Part shown: in pieces, positions 25,350-34,160 of the stretch | Position numbering within the stretch: position 1 is the stretch's first letter | How the letters are laid out: each line of letters starts with the position of its first letter | Assembly (NCBI GenBank): GCA_017558145.1 | Contig: JAFYWF010000004.1 | Coordinates: 1 to 64,000 of the forward strand | DNA from: Lachnospiraceae bacterium | GTDB taxonomy: Bacteria; Bacillota; Clostridia; Lachnospirales; Lachnospiraceae | Length of the DNA stretch: 64,000 nucleotides | Direction: 5' to 3' | Notes under the pieces: generated by a model | Told to the model about the DNA's origin: nothing | What the model saw: only the letters and a program-made list of their open reading frames with translations | Database searches by the model: none | Position numbers and translations under genes: made by a program

Positions 25350-27722
25350 TCAGCTTTTTCGAAGCATTTCTCTAATCCCTTTAAAATAGTGTCCATTCGC
25401 CATCATTAACAAACCTTCCAATAAATGATTGTCCATTTGTACATTATTTTTCATTCCATTTAAGGAACAATCCACCGCTGAAGAAAACATCATTTTAAAA
25501 GTAGAATCTTCTTCCATGTTTTTGCCTTTAAATCCACTGGACACTACCATTTTTACAATTTTATACATAAGCTTCATAATCAAGGAATCATCCTTCATTT
25601 CCAACACAGAATTCTCCATGGAAAATTCCCCTTTTTTCAAAGGTTTTTCTATTATTTTTCTTCCGAGAAGTGCTTCAAACTCTTCTTTCGTTGGAATTCC
25701 CTGTGGTTGTCTATACCACTGTGGAATTTCTTTTTCTTCTATAGACTCTGCAACAAACAAAGAATCTCCCCTATCCTTTGTAAGCTGAATTTCTTTTCTA
25801 AGCACCATGCTATGGGCGTCTTTTCCAATACAAATTTCATAAGCGCCCTCAGGAATTTTCCATTTTCCATCCCAAATAGCAAAACTTCTTTCATCCAGAG
25901 AAAACTGTACTTGTTTTTCTTCTCCCGGATTTAAGCTAATTTTCGTAAAAGCCTTTAATTCTCTTTTGGCTCGGTACTGCTGTTTTTCCAAAGGCTCAAT
26001 GTACAGCTGTACCACTTCTTTCCCGGTAATATTACCAGTATTTTTTACTTTACAGGTTACATATTTTCCATCCAGTTTCAAATCTCTATAAGTAAAGTTG
26101 GTATATGATAATCCATATCCAAACGGAAATCTGACAGGTACCCCGGCACTTTCATAATAACGATATCCCACATAAAGACCTTCCCTATATTGAGCATCCT
26201 TGTAAGGATTTCCATAGTAAGATGCGCTGATACAATCTTCATATTTTAACGGCCAAGTTTCCGCCAATCGACCACAAGGATTCGTACGCCCAAAAAGTAA
26301 ATGACTAATGGCTTCTCCACCTGCCACTCCGCAGAGTCCCACATATAAAAGTCCCTTCACTTTATCAAACCAAGGTATTTCTACTGCACTTCCACTCATC
26401 AAAATTACAACTACATTAGAATTTACTTTAGATAATTCTTCAATCATATGCACATGACCTTGTGGCATCTTCATGTTTTCACGATCGAAGCCTTCCGATT
26501 CATAACTATCTGTCAAACCTGCAAAAATAACTACTGTCTCTTTGGTCTTGGCCAATTCTACCGCTTCCTGTAAAAGTTTCTCATCATAGCTCCCATCCTC
26601 ATGGCACCCCTTTACAAAAGCAATCTCCGGGCAGGCATCTACAGTACTTACCAATTTCCATGGATTGATATGACTGCTTCCTGCTCCCTGATAACGACTC
26701 TGTTTAGCCATAGGGCCTACAAAAAGTGTTCCCTCTTTGTTTAAAATAGGTAAAATGTGATTCTCATTTTTTAAAAGCACCGCACTTTCTTCTGCAATTT
26801 TTCTTGCAAATTCAAAATTTTCCTGCAAGGAAACTTGCACATCCTCTTCTATGACTTCTAAACCATTCTCTACCATTTTCAACACACGCTTGGCAGATTC
26901 ATCAACTAAACTAACATCCAAATGACCTTTTTGCACTGCTTCTATGGTTTCTTTTTCCATAAAATTACTACCGCCGGGCATAGACAAATCACAACCCGCT
27001 TGGTAGGCATCCATACGATTAACCATTGCTCCCCAGTCAGTCATGACTAAACCATCAAATCCCCAATCATTTCTCAACACTTCAGTAAGAAGCCATTTAT
27101 TTCTGGATCCATGAATTCCATTAACCTTATTATAACAACACATAACGGTAGCCGGTTTTCCTTCCTTCACAGCCATTTCAAACCCTGTTAAATAAATTTC
27201 CCGCATCGTTCTTTCGTCCACAATGCTATCGGAAGAAAATCTCTTGTATTCCTGATTGTTCATGGCAAAATGCTTTAAACTTGTACCAATACCGACACTC
27301 TCTGCCCCTTGAATGAAAGCAGCTGCTAATTTCCCTGTAAGGAAAGGATCTTCTGAAAAATATTCGAAATTTCTTCCACATAGTGGATTTCTTTTTATGT
27401 TAGCCCCAGGCCCCAATACCACACTTACTTTATTTGCTTTTGCTTCCATGGCAATCGCTTTTCCCATCTGCTTCACTAAGTTTTCATCAAAACTACAAGC
27501 AGAAAGCGCTGCTGTTGGAAAGCAAGTAGCCGGAATGGAATCGTTGATTCCCAACATATCAGCTTCTTCCGGTTGTTTTCGAAGTCCGTGTGGTCCATCT
27601 GCCATCATCATTGCTTGCAATCCATACTGTGGCATTTCCTTGGTATGCCAAAAATCTTTACCACTTCCTAAAGCTACTTTATCTTCTAATGTCATTTGAT
27701 TTATCATTTGTTCTTTGTTCAT
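25350..27722 (-). CDS. GH3 beta-glucosidase
   Basis: 790 residues, no signal peptide, so intracellular. The GH3 N-domain has GRNFEYFSEDPFLTG, TSLKHFAMNNQE (KHF at 150-152), and nucleophile Asp229 in GLVMTDWGA. The C-domain (about 310-540) has AVLLKNENHILPIL and LFGRTNPCGRLAETWP. A fibronectin III-like domain follows (about 580-660, FGYGLSYTNFTY just before it). The last 90 residues (MENSVLEMKDDSLIMKLMYK onward) are an extra helical tail seen in clostridial relatives. It releases terminal beta-glucosyl or related residues from imported oligosaccharides. It lies between spoVAB and spoVAC on the same strand. Confidence 0.93.
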   Translation of the reverse strand: MNKEQMINQMTLEDKVALGSGKDFWHTKEMPQYGLQAMMMADGPHGLRKQPEEADMLGINDSIPATCFPTAALSACSFDENLVKQMGKAIAMEAKANKVSVVLGPGANIKRNPLCGRNFEYFSEDPFLTGKLAAAFIQGAESVGIGTSLKHFAMNNQEYKRFSSDSIVDERTMREIYLTGFEMAVKEGKPATVMCCYNKVNGIHGSRNKWLLTEVLRNDWGFDGLVMTDWGAMVNRMDAYQAGCDLSMPGGSNFMEKETIEAVQKGHLDVSLVDESAKRVLKMVENGLEVIEEDVQVSLQENFEFARKIAEESAVLLKNENHILPILNKEGTLFVGPMAKQSRYQGAGSSHINPWKLVSTVDACPEIAFVKGCHEDGSYDEKLLQEAVELAKTKETVVIFAGLTDSYESEGFDRENMKMPQGHVHMIEELSKVNSNVVVILMSGSAVEIPWFDKVKGLLYVGLCGVAGGEAISHLLFGRTNPCGRLAETWPLKYEDCISASYYGNPYKDAQYREGLYVGYRYYESAGVPVRFPFGYGLSYTNFTYRDLKLDGKYVTCKVKNTGNITGKEVVQLYIEPLEKQQYRAKRELKAFTKISLNPGEEKQVQFSLDERSFAIWDGKWKIPEGAYEICIGKDAHSMVLRKEIQLTKDRGDSLFVAESIEEKEIPQWYRQPQGIPTKEEFEALLGRKIIEKPLKKGEFSMENSVLEMKDDSLIMKLMYKIVKMVVSSGFKGKNMEEDSTFKMMFSSAVDCSLNGMKNNVQMDNHLLEGLLMMANGHYFKGIREMLRKS

Positions 27723-27911
27723 ATTTTCCCCTATTTCACCTGATATTTTTCTATTAAATCCGGTACTAAAGGTATCAACCTTTTATGATCTTGCCTAACT
27801 ATTCCATTCCCATCTGAATAGTTTCACTGTAGCATAATTCCTATATTTTCTCAACAATACAACCTTTGCCTCAACACGATAACTTATAATTTTTTCTTCT
27901 TCAAAATTAAT

Positions 27912-28382
27912 TTAATACCCTATTCTGTAGTAAAAATAAAGTAACGCCCCTACGGTTTTTCCAAGGGCTAAACAAAGCAGTACAATACCGGTTCCTTTTC
28001 CCAGACGAACTCTCCTGGTAAAAATAGGAATTGTATTTAACATTTCGGCAATAGCAATGGCAAAACACCCTACAAACATTCCCGCAAAAATTCCAAAAAG
28101 ACTGAGAATATAATTACTAATATATTCCCACCCCTTAACATTTATCAGGCTGTATTTTCCTATCATCATTTCGAAAAAATCAGGAAAAACACTTAAAATA
28201 CAACCAACAATAGCTCCTGCTACAATGCTGTTTTCGTAAGCTATAATATATTTAGCAGTATGTGTTTTGTCTGCAAACCTGGGAACCAAGCCTACCGTAA
28301 CAAAAACAGTAAACACGCCTCCCGAAGACAGTAAACCAAATCCCAAGAAAGAAATAGCCAACAACAATATTTTAATCCACAT
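27912..28382 (-). CDS. spoVAB: Stage V sporulation protein AB
   Basis: 156 residues with about five membrane segments (LLLAISFLGFGLLSSGGVFT, VAGAIVGCILSVFPDFF, GIFAGMFVGCFAIAIAEMLN, IVLLCLALGKTVGALLYFYY). The GMFVGCFAIAIAEMLNTIPI stretch is characteristic of SpoVAB. Its start overlaps the end of spoVAA by 11 bp. Forespore membrane protein of the DPA-transport complex. Confidence 0.9.
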   Translation of the reverse strand: MWIKILLLAISFLGFGLLSSGGVFTVFVTVGLVPRFADKTHTAKYIIAYENSIVAGAIVGCILSVFPDFFEMMIGKYSLINVKGWEYISNYILSLFGIFAGMFVGCFAIAIAEMLNTIPIFTRRVRLGKGTGIVLLCLALGKTVGALLYFYYRIGY

Positions 28383-29001
28383 CTATCATTTTCTCCTCTC
28401 TGTTTGCCATTTCCACTAGCGATCTGTTTACATCATCTTCATAAGTTCGCATTTCTACAGTCACAGGAGACGGATCTTTTGTAATACTTCGTTTTCCGAT
28501 ATGATTATAAAATATAATGATTCCAAGAGATAATCCGATAGAATAAAACACCTCTAATACGGTAAAACCATCACTCTTTTTTCCTGTCACCATGACATAA
28601 ATTTCTTCAAATAAGTTCACCAAATTTATATCATTATGATAAGACATAACCGTGAATATCGTTCCAAAAAAACATAAGGCGGAGACTACAATTACCTTGA
28701 GCACATCTCCCCAAAATGAAGAAGATTTTTGTTTTACTTTTTCAATGATACATTCTGTTTCTCCTACCACATCCACCGGATAATCAGGATATTCCTCTTG
28801 TATCAATTCAATAATTTTCAACACTCCCACTACACATCGATTTTGATCACTTTCCTGAAATCGATGAACTTTTAAGGTTTTAATTTTATTTATGGCATGT
28901 CTATCTGCTCCATAGATTTTTCCCAGGTCACCAATCCGAATAACCTCTTGTGACATCTTTACTTTTTTGTCCATTTTCAAATAAATTGTTTTATCTGCCA
29001 T
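28372..29001 (-). CDS. spoVAA: Stage V sporulation protein AA
   Basis: 209 residues. A soluble N-terminal domain (1-115; IYLKMDKKVKMSQEVIRIGD, GDLGKIYGADRHAINKIKTL) is followed by two membrane segments (VLKVIVVSALCFFGTIFTVM and VFYSIGLSLGIIIFYNH) and a short cytoplasmic tail. This matches SpoVAA in length and layout. It lies 78 bp after sigF and overlaps spoVAB by 11 bp, the same order as in Bacillus. Confidence 0.9.
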   Translation of the reverse strand: MADKTIYLKMDKKVKMSQEVIRIGDLGKIYGADRHAINKIKTLKVHRFQESDQNRCVVGVLKIIELIQEEYPDYPVDVVGETECIIEKVKQKSSSFWGDVLKVIVVSALCFFGTIFTVMSYHNDINLVNLFEEIYVMVTGKKSDGFTVLEVFYSIGLSLGIIIFYNHIGKRSITKDPSPVTVEMRTYEDDVNRSLVEMANREEKMIDVD

Positions 29002-29079
29002 AGATTCTTCTCTTTGCTTTCTTCTTATTTTCAGGAACTCTCAAAATTCTTCCAAACTCACCTTACTCATCAAATTTTT

Positions 29080-29871
29080 TCATAATTCTAAAAAACTTCT
29101 CAATCTAAGTAAAATCTTTTTTTCTGTTCTGGAAACTTGTACCTGACTCATCCCTAATATTCTTGCCACTTGTACCTGTGTCATATTCTCAAAGTAACGC
29201 ATTTTTATTAATTTTCTTTCATTCTCTTCTAACTCTTCTAACAATTGTTCCATTAGCATATGATTCATCAATTCTTCTTTTTCCCTATCTTGCACGGTTC
29301 CTGCAAGAGTTATTTTTTTATCTCTCCCATTTCCGGCTTCTACTCCCAAGCTGCTGACGTTTCCGGCTACCACTTGGTCTACAAGATAGATTTCGCTACC
29401 GTCAGATTGATAAATCGACTTGTAAATGGACTCTACATGAATGTTGGCTTCCATGGCCATAATAATTTCTTCCTTAGTCAAGCCGGTTTCTTCCATCAAT
29501 TCCTCAATCGTAATATCTCTCCCACTTTTTTGTTTTTTTTGTTCCATAGCGCGATGAATTTTCCATCCATTTTCTTTTACGCTCCTGCTTACCTTCACCA
29601 TACCGTCATCTCTTAAAAAACGCTTAATTTCTCCGCTTATAAGAGGCACTGCATAGGTAGAAAATTTCACCTGATAGGATAGGTCAAACTTATCTACGGC
29701 TTTCATCAATCCAATTGTCCCAATTTGAAATAAATCCTCAGATTCTACTCCCCTCCCAACAAAACGTTTTACAATATGGTGGACCAAACCTAAATTTTTC
29801 TCTATCAGTACTTTTCTTGCTTCTTTATCTCCACTCTGTAACTGCTCCATTAGTACCGTAGTTTCGTCCAT
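29080..29871 (-). CDS. sigF: RNA polymerase sporulation sigma factor F
   Basis: 263 residues. Region 2 is LGLVHHIVKRFVGRGVESED and LFQIGTIGLMKAVDKFDLSY; region 3 is ITIEELMEETGLTKEEIIMA; region 4 is LIKMRYFENMTQVQVARILG, then MSQVQVSRTEKKILLRLR. It directs forespore-specific transcription after asymmetric septation and is held inactive by SpoIIAB, encoded 15 bp upstream. The operon order spoIIAA-spoIIAB-sigF-spoVAA-spoVAB separates it from the closely related SigG. Confidence 0.97.
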   Translation of the reverse strand: MDETTVLMEQLQSGDKEARKVLIEKNLGLVHHIVKRFVGRGVESEDLFQIGTIGLMKAVDKFDLSYQVKFSTYAVPLISGEIKRFLRDDGMVKVSRSVKENGWKIHRAMEQKKQKSGRDITIEELMEETGLTKEEIIMAMEANIHVESIYKSIYQSDGSEIYLVDQVVAGNVSSLGVEAGNGRDKKITLAGTVQDREKEELMNHMLMEQLLEELEENERKLIKMRYFENMTQVQVARILGMSQVQVSRTEKKILLRLRSFLEL

Positions 29872-29886
29872 ATGTTGTTCTCCGGT

Positions 29887-30348
29887 CTATAATTCTAACC
29901 AAGACTGGGTTCCTAATTTTTTTTTCATAGAAATAGTAGTTCCGACTCCTAGAATAGAACTCACTTCTAATTCATCCATAAATGCTTCCATAAAAGAAAA
30001 TCCCATACCAGACCGGTCTTGCTCTGGTTTTGTTGTATACATTGGTTCCATTGCCTGATCAATATCCGCAATTCCCTTTCCTTTATCTTCAACTTCTACC
30101 TCCAGTAAATCTCCTTTTATTCTACAGCGTATGTATACCAAACCATTGTCCTCTTCATATCCATGTATAATAGCATTGGTAACCGCCTCTGAAATTGCTG
30201 TTTTCACATCAGCCATCTCCTCTAATGTAGGGTCTAAAGGCGTAATAAATGCTGCCACTGCAAGCCTTGCCAACTGCTCATTTTCAGAAATAGCATCGAA
30301 TACTAATTGCATCTGGTTTGTAGTTCTTTTTTTCATTTTTATTTCCAT
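29887..30348 (-). CDS. spoIIAB: Anti-sigma F factor (serine kinase)
   Basis: 153 residues, GHKL ATPase/kinase fold. N-box MADVKTAISEAVTNAIIHGY, G1 box EVEDKGKGIADIDQA, lid EPMYTTKPEQDRSGMGFSFM. It binds SigF and phosphorylates SpoIIAA on serine. ATG with AAAGGAG upstream; the 38-bp gap to spoIIAA and the 15-bp gap to sigF fit one operon. Confidence 0.97.
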   Translation of the reverse strand: MEIKMKKRTTNQMQLVFDAISENEQLARLAVAAFITPLDPTLEEMADVKTAISEAVTNAIIHGYEEDNGLVYIRCRIKGDLLEVEVEDKGKGIADIDQAMEPMYTTKPEQDRSGMGFSFMEAFMDELEVSSILGVGTTISMKKKLGTQSWLEL

Positions 30349-30386
30349 GTTTGGAATCTCCTTTTCAAATTACTTTTTGTAAACTA

Positions 30387-30704
30387 CTAATGTTCATCTT
30401 TCAAAAATACAACATATTTTTGAATTCCGGATAAAAGTAAAATACGGTTCACCTGTTTTCCGGCATTTAAAATATAAACTTTTCCACCCAAATATTGCAT
30501 TTTCTTATATCTACCGGCAATAATTCCAATTCCTGAACTGTCCATAAACTCGGTATCAATAAAATCAAACACAATGTTATTTACCTTCTCTCCACAGATA
30601 TATTGATCCACCCTTTTACTCAAAATTTCAGCATTGTGATGATCTATTTCTTTCGGCATGCGAATACATAAATAATCATCAATCATTTTAAATTGTCCTT
30701 CCAC
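30387..30704 (-). CDS. spoIIAA: Anti-sigma F factor antagonist
   Basis: 105 residues, STAS domain. The phosphorylated serine lies in the conserved FMDSSGIGIIAGRYKKM. It frees SigF from SpoIIAB when dephosphorylated. It starts with GTG (complement of 30702-30704) with AAAGGAGG 8 bases upstream. First full gene of the spoIIA operon, preceded by a 12-codon leader frame. Confidence 0.97.
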   Translation of the reverse strand: MEGQFKMIDDYLCIRMPKEIDHHNAEILSKRVDQYICGEKVNNIVFDFIDTEFMDSSGIGIIAGRYKKMQYLGGKVYILNAGKQVNRILLLSGIQKYVVFLKDEH

Positions 30705-30723
30705 CTTCTATTCCTCCTTTTGA

Positions 30724-30762
30724 TTATGCTTTTCTTTTTTTACGGTTTTGTTTGGGTATCAT
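30724..30762 (-). CDS. 12-codon basic leader peptide upstream of spoIIAA
   Basis: ATG at 30762-30760 with AAGGAGG 4 bases upstream; the frame reads MIPKQNRKKRKA and stops at 30724. Six of twelve residues are Lys or Arg. The stop lies 19 bases before the spoIIAA start codon, and the spoIIAA ribosome binding site lies in that gap. The strength of its own binding site argues that it is translated. A role in coupling or in setting spoIIAA expression is inferred. Confidence 0.5.
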   Translation of the reverse strand: MIPKQNRKKRKA

Positions 30763-30819
30763 AAAACCTCCTTAAACCTTCCTATGTAGTATGAGAAAGT
30801 CATCAAACTTTCCTAATGA

Positions 30820-30857
30820 TATAAAAAAAGAGAGTCAGATTATTTCTAACTCTCTTT
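30820..30857 (-). terminator. Terminator of the zinc-ribbon/TPR gene
   Basis: On the minus strand AAAGAGAGT (30857-30849) and ACTCTCTTT (30835-30827) form the stem, followed by a run of T (30830-30823). It lies 83 bp after the TPR gene stop and just upstream of the spoIIA leader, so it insulates the sporulation operon. Confidence 0.85.
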
Positions 30858-30939
30858 AGTAAACCAAATATTATTATATTATAAATAGTAATAATGATTG
30901 CAATCCGTAACTGACTTATCAAATATTGGATTCCATCAT

Positions 30940-32379
30940 TTATTCCGCCGTCAATTCATTGATGTAGGACTGTGCTCTGTTGGCCATGGATGTAGACGGG
31001 AACAATTCAATAATCTTCTGATAAACTTCTACCGCTTCGCCTGTCATTTCTAACTTACGATAAGAGTTCCCAAGATTAAAATACGCATCCTGATTATTTC
31101 CATCATATGCAACAGCTCTTGTTAAATCTTCTATCGCCTCTTCAAAATCACCATTTTGATATTTTTTCATACCATCTTTATAGTATTTATCTCCAATTCC
31201 TGTTCCCACCTGTTGCAACAATAAACTGTACAAAGATGTAAAAGATTCTGAAGACTCTTCAGTGATAGATTCTTGATTAATTTTTTCCAAGTAATCCCCA
31301 ATCTTCACAACCTCATTTGGAGTTTCAATATAGATTCTAGCCGCATATAAAAGATTATTAACATCGTCTAAGGTTCCACCACTTCCTACAAAACCTTCTA
31401 ACTGTCCTTGTAACTCTGATGTTTCCTCTTCCAAAGTTTTGACTTTGCTTTCCAACTCATTGATGGTTGCTGTTTTCACATCCAACTGTTCACTTACTAA
31501 ACGCAATTCATCATTAATTGTAGCTTTTTGCGTCTGAATTTTTGCCGGTAACACCAAAAACCAAGCAACTGCAAACCCTACAACCATACCAATTGCTAAA
31601 TTCCAAACGGACTGTACATTTTTCTTTTCCGAATAATTCAAAGGCTGAATAATCGTCTCATTACCACTTTGATACTGATAGGATTCCTCACTGATAATCT
31701 GACTCATACTGGAATTTGTTTTTGACTTCAGCTTGGCATTTGTCTTATTTCCACTACCATTTTCCTGATGTACTTCCCTAATTTCCTGCAAATAACGTAA
31801 TGCTCTCGTATTATTGGTATCAATTTTTAAAACATGATCCAATTCCTTTTCTGCCTTCGCCCACTCTCCATTTTGCATATACAATAATGCCAACAGATGA
31901 TGTGCCTGCACATACTTCGGATTCATAGCAAGAACTTTTTTTAACTGAATCACTGCTATATCCAAACTGTTCTGATAACAATATGTCAACGCCTGATTAT
32001 ATTTTTTTATGGTAGAATTCAAAGCATCCAATTTCCCAGGATTATTTTGAATTAATTTAAGATATTCTCCTGCAAGATTTTTTTTAGAACGCAGATTCTT
32101 ACTGATTACCCATTCATTTAACGCTAAAATGGATTCCCCTAATTCAAAATACACTAACCCTAATAAATTACGAGCATCCACATGATTTTTATTCAATTTT
32201 AAACATTGACGCAAACTGGCTACTGCACCGGACAAATCCCGTACTTTTGCCTTTTCTAAACCATCATTATAATAAATATTAGAGGCTGAAACGACTATTT
32301 TGTAGCTGCTTACATCCACTCCGCAATTAGTACAGAAATCATGTTCTGTCAAATTGCAGCCGCAATGATAACAAATCAT
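30940..32379 (-). CDS. Zinc-ribbon, membrane-anchored TPR protein
   Basis: 479 residues. A four-cysteine zinc ribbon opens the protein (CYHCGCNLTEHDFCTNCG, 3-20). TPR units follow at about 35-200 (LRQCLKLNKNHVDARNLLGL; PKYVQAHHLLALLYMQNGEW). A single membrane segment lies near 258-280 (LAIGMVVGFAVAWFLVLP), then a coiled coil (about 285-335) and further TPRs at 395-475 (AVAYDGNNQDAYFNLGNSYR). The N-terminal half is cytoplasmic and the coiled coil and last TPRs extracytoplasmic, or the reverse. Such proteins scaffold complexes; partners are unknown. Last gene of the folC cluster. Confidence 0.82.
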   Translation of the reverse strand: MICYHCGCNLTEHDFCTNCGVDVSSYKIVVSASNIYYNDGLEKAKVRDLSGAVASLRQCLKLNKNHVDARNLLGLVYFELGESILALNEWVISKNLRSKKNLAGEYLKLIQNNPGKLDALNSTIKKYNQALTYCYQNSLDIAVIQLKKVLAMNPKYVQAHHLLALLYMQNGEWAKAEKELDHVLKIDTNNTRALRYLQEIREVHQENGSGNKTNAKLKSKTNSSMSQIISEESYQYQSGNETIIQPLNYSEKKNVQSVWNLAIGMVVGFAVAWFLVLPAKIQTQKATINDELRLVSEQLDVKTATINELESKVKTLEEETSELQGQLEGFVGSGGTLDDVNNLLYAARIYIETPNEVVKIGDYLEKINQESITEESSESFTSLYSLLLQQVGTGIGDKYYKDGMKKYQNGDFEEAIEDLTRAVAYDGNNQDAYFNLGNSYRKLEMTGEAVEVYQKIIELFPSTSMANRAQSYINELTAE

Positions 32380-32391
32380 AGTCTTTCTCCT

Positions 32392-32592
32392 TTAATTATC
32401 TTCTTCTTTTATTTCTTTTACAATATCTACAACTAAATCTGCAATATCAGTCAGATTTTTTCTATATAAAGCATCCTCAGCATCTTCAATTTCTAAACTT
32501 GGATGAAATTTTTTCAATTCTTCTTCAAAATTAATCATGGCTTCCTCCATTCTCTGCTGTATGGCAGCATGGCTCCCAACCTTCGTTATCAA
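32392..32592 (-). CDS. Small acidic protein of unknown function
   Basis: 66 residues if started at the TTG (32592-32590) that overlaps the folC stop (TTGA), which would give translational coupling; an ATG at 32550 would give 52 residues. The sequence is acidic and helical (FEEELKKFHPSLEIEDAEDA). No family recognised. It lies between folC and the TPR gene with 12 bp to the latter. Confidence 0.65.
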   Translation of the reverse strand: MITKVGSHAAIQQRMEEAMINFEEELKKFHPSLEIEDAEDALYRKNLTDIADLVVDIVKEIKEEDN

Positions 32593-34103
32593 CTCATGTC
32601 TTTTTCATTGGGATTTCTTCGTTCCTTAATTTCACCTATCAAATAAAGCGAACCGGTTACATACACAAAATCTTCTTCTTTTTTCAAAGATATAATATCT
32701 TCCAGTCCCTCCCAGGCTTTATCAACAATTCTGACTTTATAGTCATGAAATACATAATCTATTTTATGTTCTGTAGAATTTTCTTTTCTTATCCCGTTTT
32801 CAACTGAATCTACAGAAAAGATTTCTTCCAATCTTTCCTTGTCTATTCTTCTCACATGATTCAAAGGCGCCGCATATATTTCCCCAAACAATCCCGATGC
32901 AATCAATGTCTCCTTCATGTGTACATATTCTTTATCAGCTACTGCTGAAAAAAGTAACCAACGCTTTCCCTGACATTGATCTTGTTTAACCGTAGCAATA
33001 AAAGCTGCTATTCCATCCTCATTGTGAGCTCCGTCTAAAAAAACACCCGGTAAGATTTCTTCCATTCTACCTTCCCATTTACATTTTATCATTCCATTTT
33101 GCATGTCCGTGACTGAAATTTCAATCTCTAATTCTTCCAAAGCACTTAATGCAAGTCTCGCATTTTCAATTTGGTACAAAGCACATGTACTCAGAATAAT
33201 GGGAATATAACCATAATAACGAGAAAAAAAGGAAAAATCAATCATTTTATCCACAAATCTATAGTGTGCTTCTTCCAATTTCTCCACACATTTGCACAAT
33301 GCGCCTTGTTGTGCTATTTTTCTCTCTATTACAGCTGTCACATCCTGTCGTTTTCGGCTATAAACAACCTTAGTTCCCGCCTTAATAATACCTGCTTTTT
33401 CTTCTGCAATTTGCTCTAAATTATCTCCCAGGTACTCCATGTGATCTTTACCAATCTCCGTGATAACTACTACCTTTGGTGTATCAATCACATTTGTTGC
33501 ATCTAATCTACCACCTAAACCGGTTTCCAAGATAATAACTTGTGTTTTTTGCTCTTCAAAATATAACATTGCCATAAAGAATAGAACTTCATAGAAGGTA
33601 GGTACATAATTTTCATAAGAATTTTCTTCACTTGTTTTTGCAGTCTTATCTTCTTTTTCTTCTAGACACTTCTTCTCCAATGCGATTTTTTCATCCATCT
33701 CACCGTCTTTTTGTTCTAGATGTTTCTTCTCCAACGCAATCGTTTCACCAATCACATTTTCTTTCAATGTTTGATTGTATCTTTCTATCTTTTCCAATAA
33801 TTTCAAATATACAGATACAAATTCATCCTCTGAAATCAACAAATTATTAATTCGCATTCTTTCTCTTACAGATACCAAGTGGGGCGAAGTAAACATACCT
33901 GTTTTGACTCCCGCTTCTGTCAGTACAGAATTCATATATGCACAGGTCGACCCCTTTCCATTTGTACCTGCCACATGAATTATAGACGCACTTGTCCCTG
34001 GTTTCCCAAGAAATTCATAGAATTTTTTAGTTTCTTCAAAGCAGCTATTTACACTAAATTTAGGAATATTTAAAATGTACTCTTCAATCTGACTATAATT
34101 CAT
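32589..34103 (-). CDS. folC: Folylpolyglutamate synthase/dihydrofolate synthase
   Basis: 504 residues from the ATG at 34103 (MNYSQIEEYILNIPKFSVN); an in-frame TTG upstream falls in a palindrome. Mur-ligase ATPase motif HVAGTNGKGSTCAYMNS, TSPHLVSVRERMRIN, ILETGLGGRLDATN, and GAHNEDG in the C-domain. It adds glutamate to folates. It is longer than usual (about 430) because of a 45-residue Lys/Glu-rich insert (about 132-175) between the lid region and PTFYEVLFFMAM. The insert contains an internal repeat (IALEKKHLEQK and IALEKKCLEEK), best seen at 33640-33760. Confidence 0.93.
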   Translation of the reverse strand: MNYSQIEEYILNIPKFSVNSCFEETKKFYEFLGKPGTSASIIHVAGTNGKGSTCAYMNSVLTEAGVKTGMFTSPHLVSVRERMRINNLLISEDEFVSVYLKLLEKIERYNQTLKENVIGETIALEKKHLEQKDGEMDEKIALEKKCLEEKEDKTAKTSEENSYENYVPTFYEVLFFMAMLYFEEQKTQVIILETGLGGRLDATNVIDTPKVVVITEIGKDHMEYLGDNLEQIAEEKAGIIKAGTKVVYSRKRQDVTAVIERKIAQQGALCKCVEKLEEAHYRFVDKMIDFSFFSRYYGYIPIILSTCALYQIENARLALSALEELEIEISVTDMQNGMIKCKWEGRMEEILPGVFLDGAHNEDGIAAFIATVKQDQCQGKRWLLFSAVADKEYVHMKETLIASGLFGEIYAAPLNHVRRIDKERLEEIFSVDSVENGIRKENSTEHKIDYVFHDYKVRIVDKAWEGLEDIISLKKEEDFVYVTGSLYLIGEIKERRNPNEKDMS

Positions 34104-34132
34104 AATTACTATCTTTTCTCCACAATACACAA

Positions 34133-34152
34133 GGGGCAACTTAAGTTGCCCC
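34133..34152. terminator. Perfect 20-bp palindrome between valS and folC
   Basis: GGGGCAAC-TTAA-GTTGCCCC lies 9 bp beyond the valS stop and 30 bp before the folC start. On the minus strand TTGTGTATTGTGG follows, a weak T-tract. Probably a partial terminator allowing some folC readthrough. Confidence 0.65.
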
Positions 34153-34160
34153 TCATCATC

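Noticed and set aside
30763-30826. Sigma-H promoter of the spoIIA operon
   Set aside because: An AGGAAAG is present near 30810, but no GAAT-type -10 box lies at the right distance, so I do not call it.
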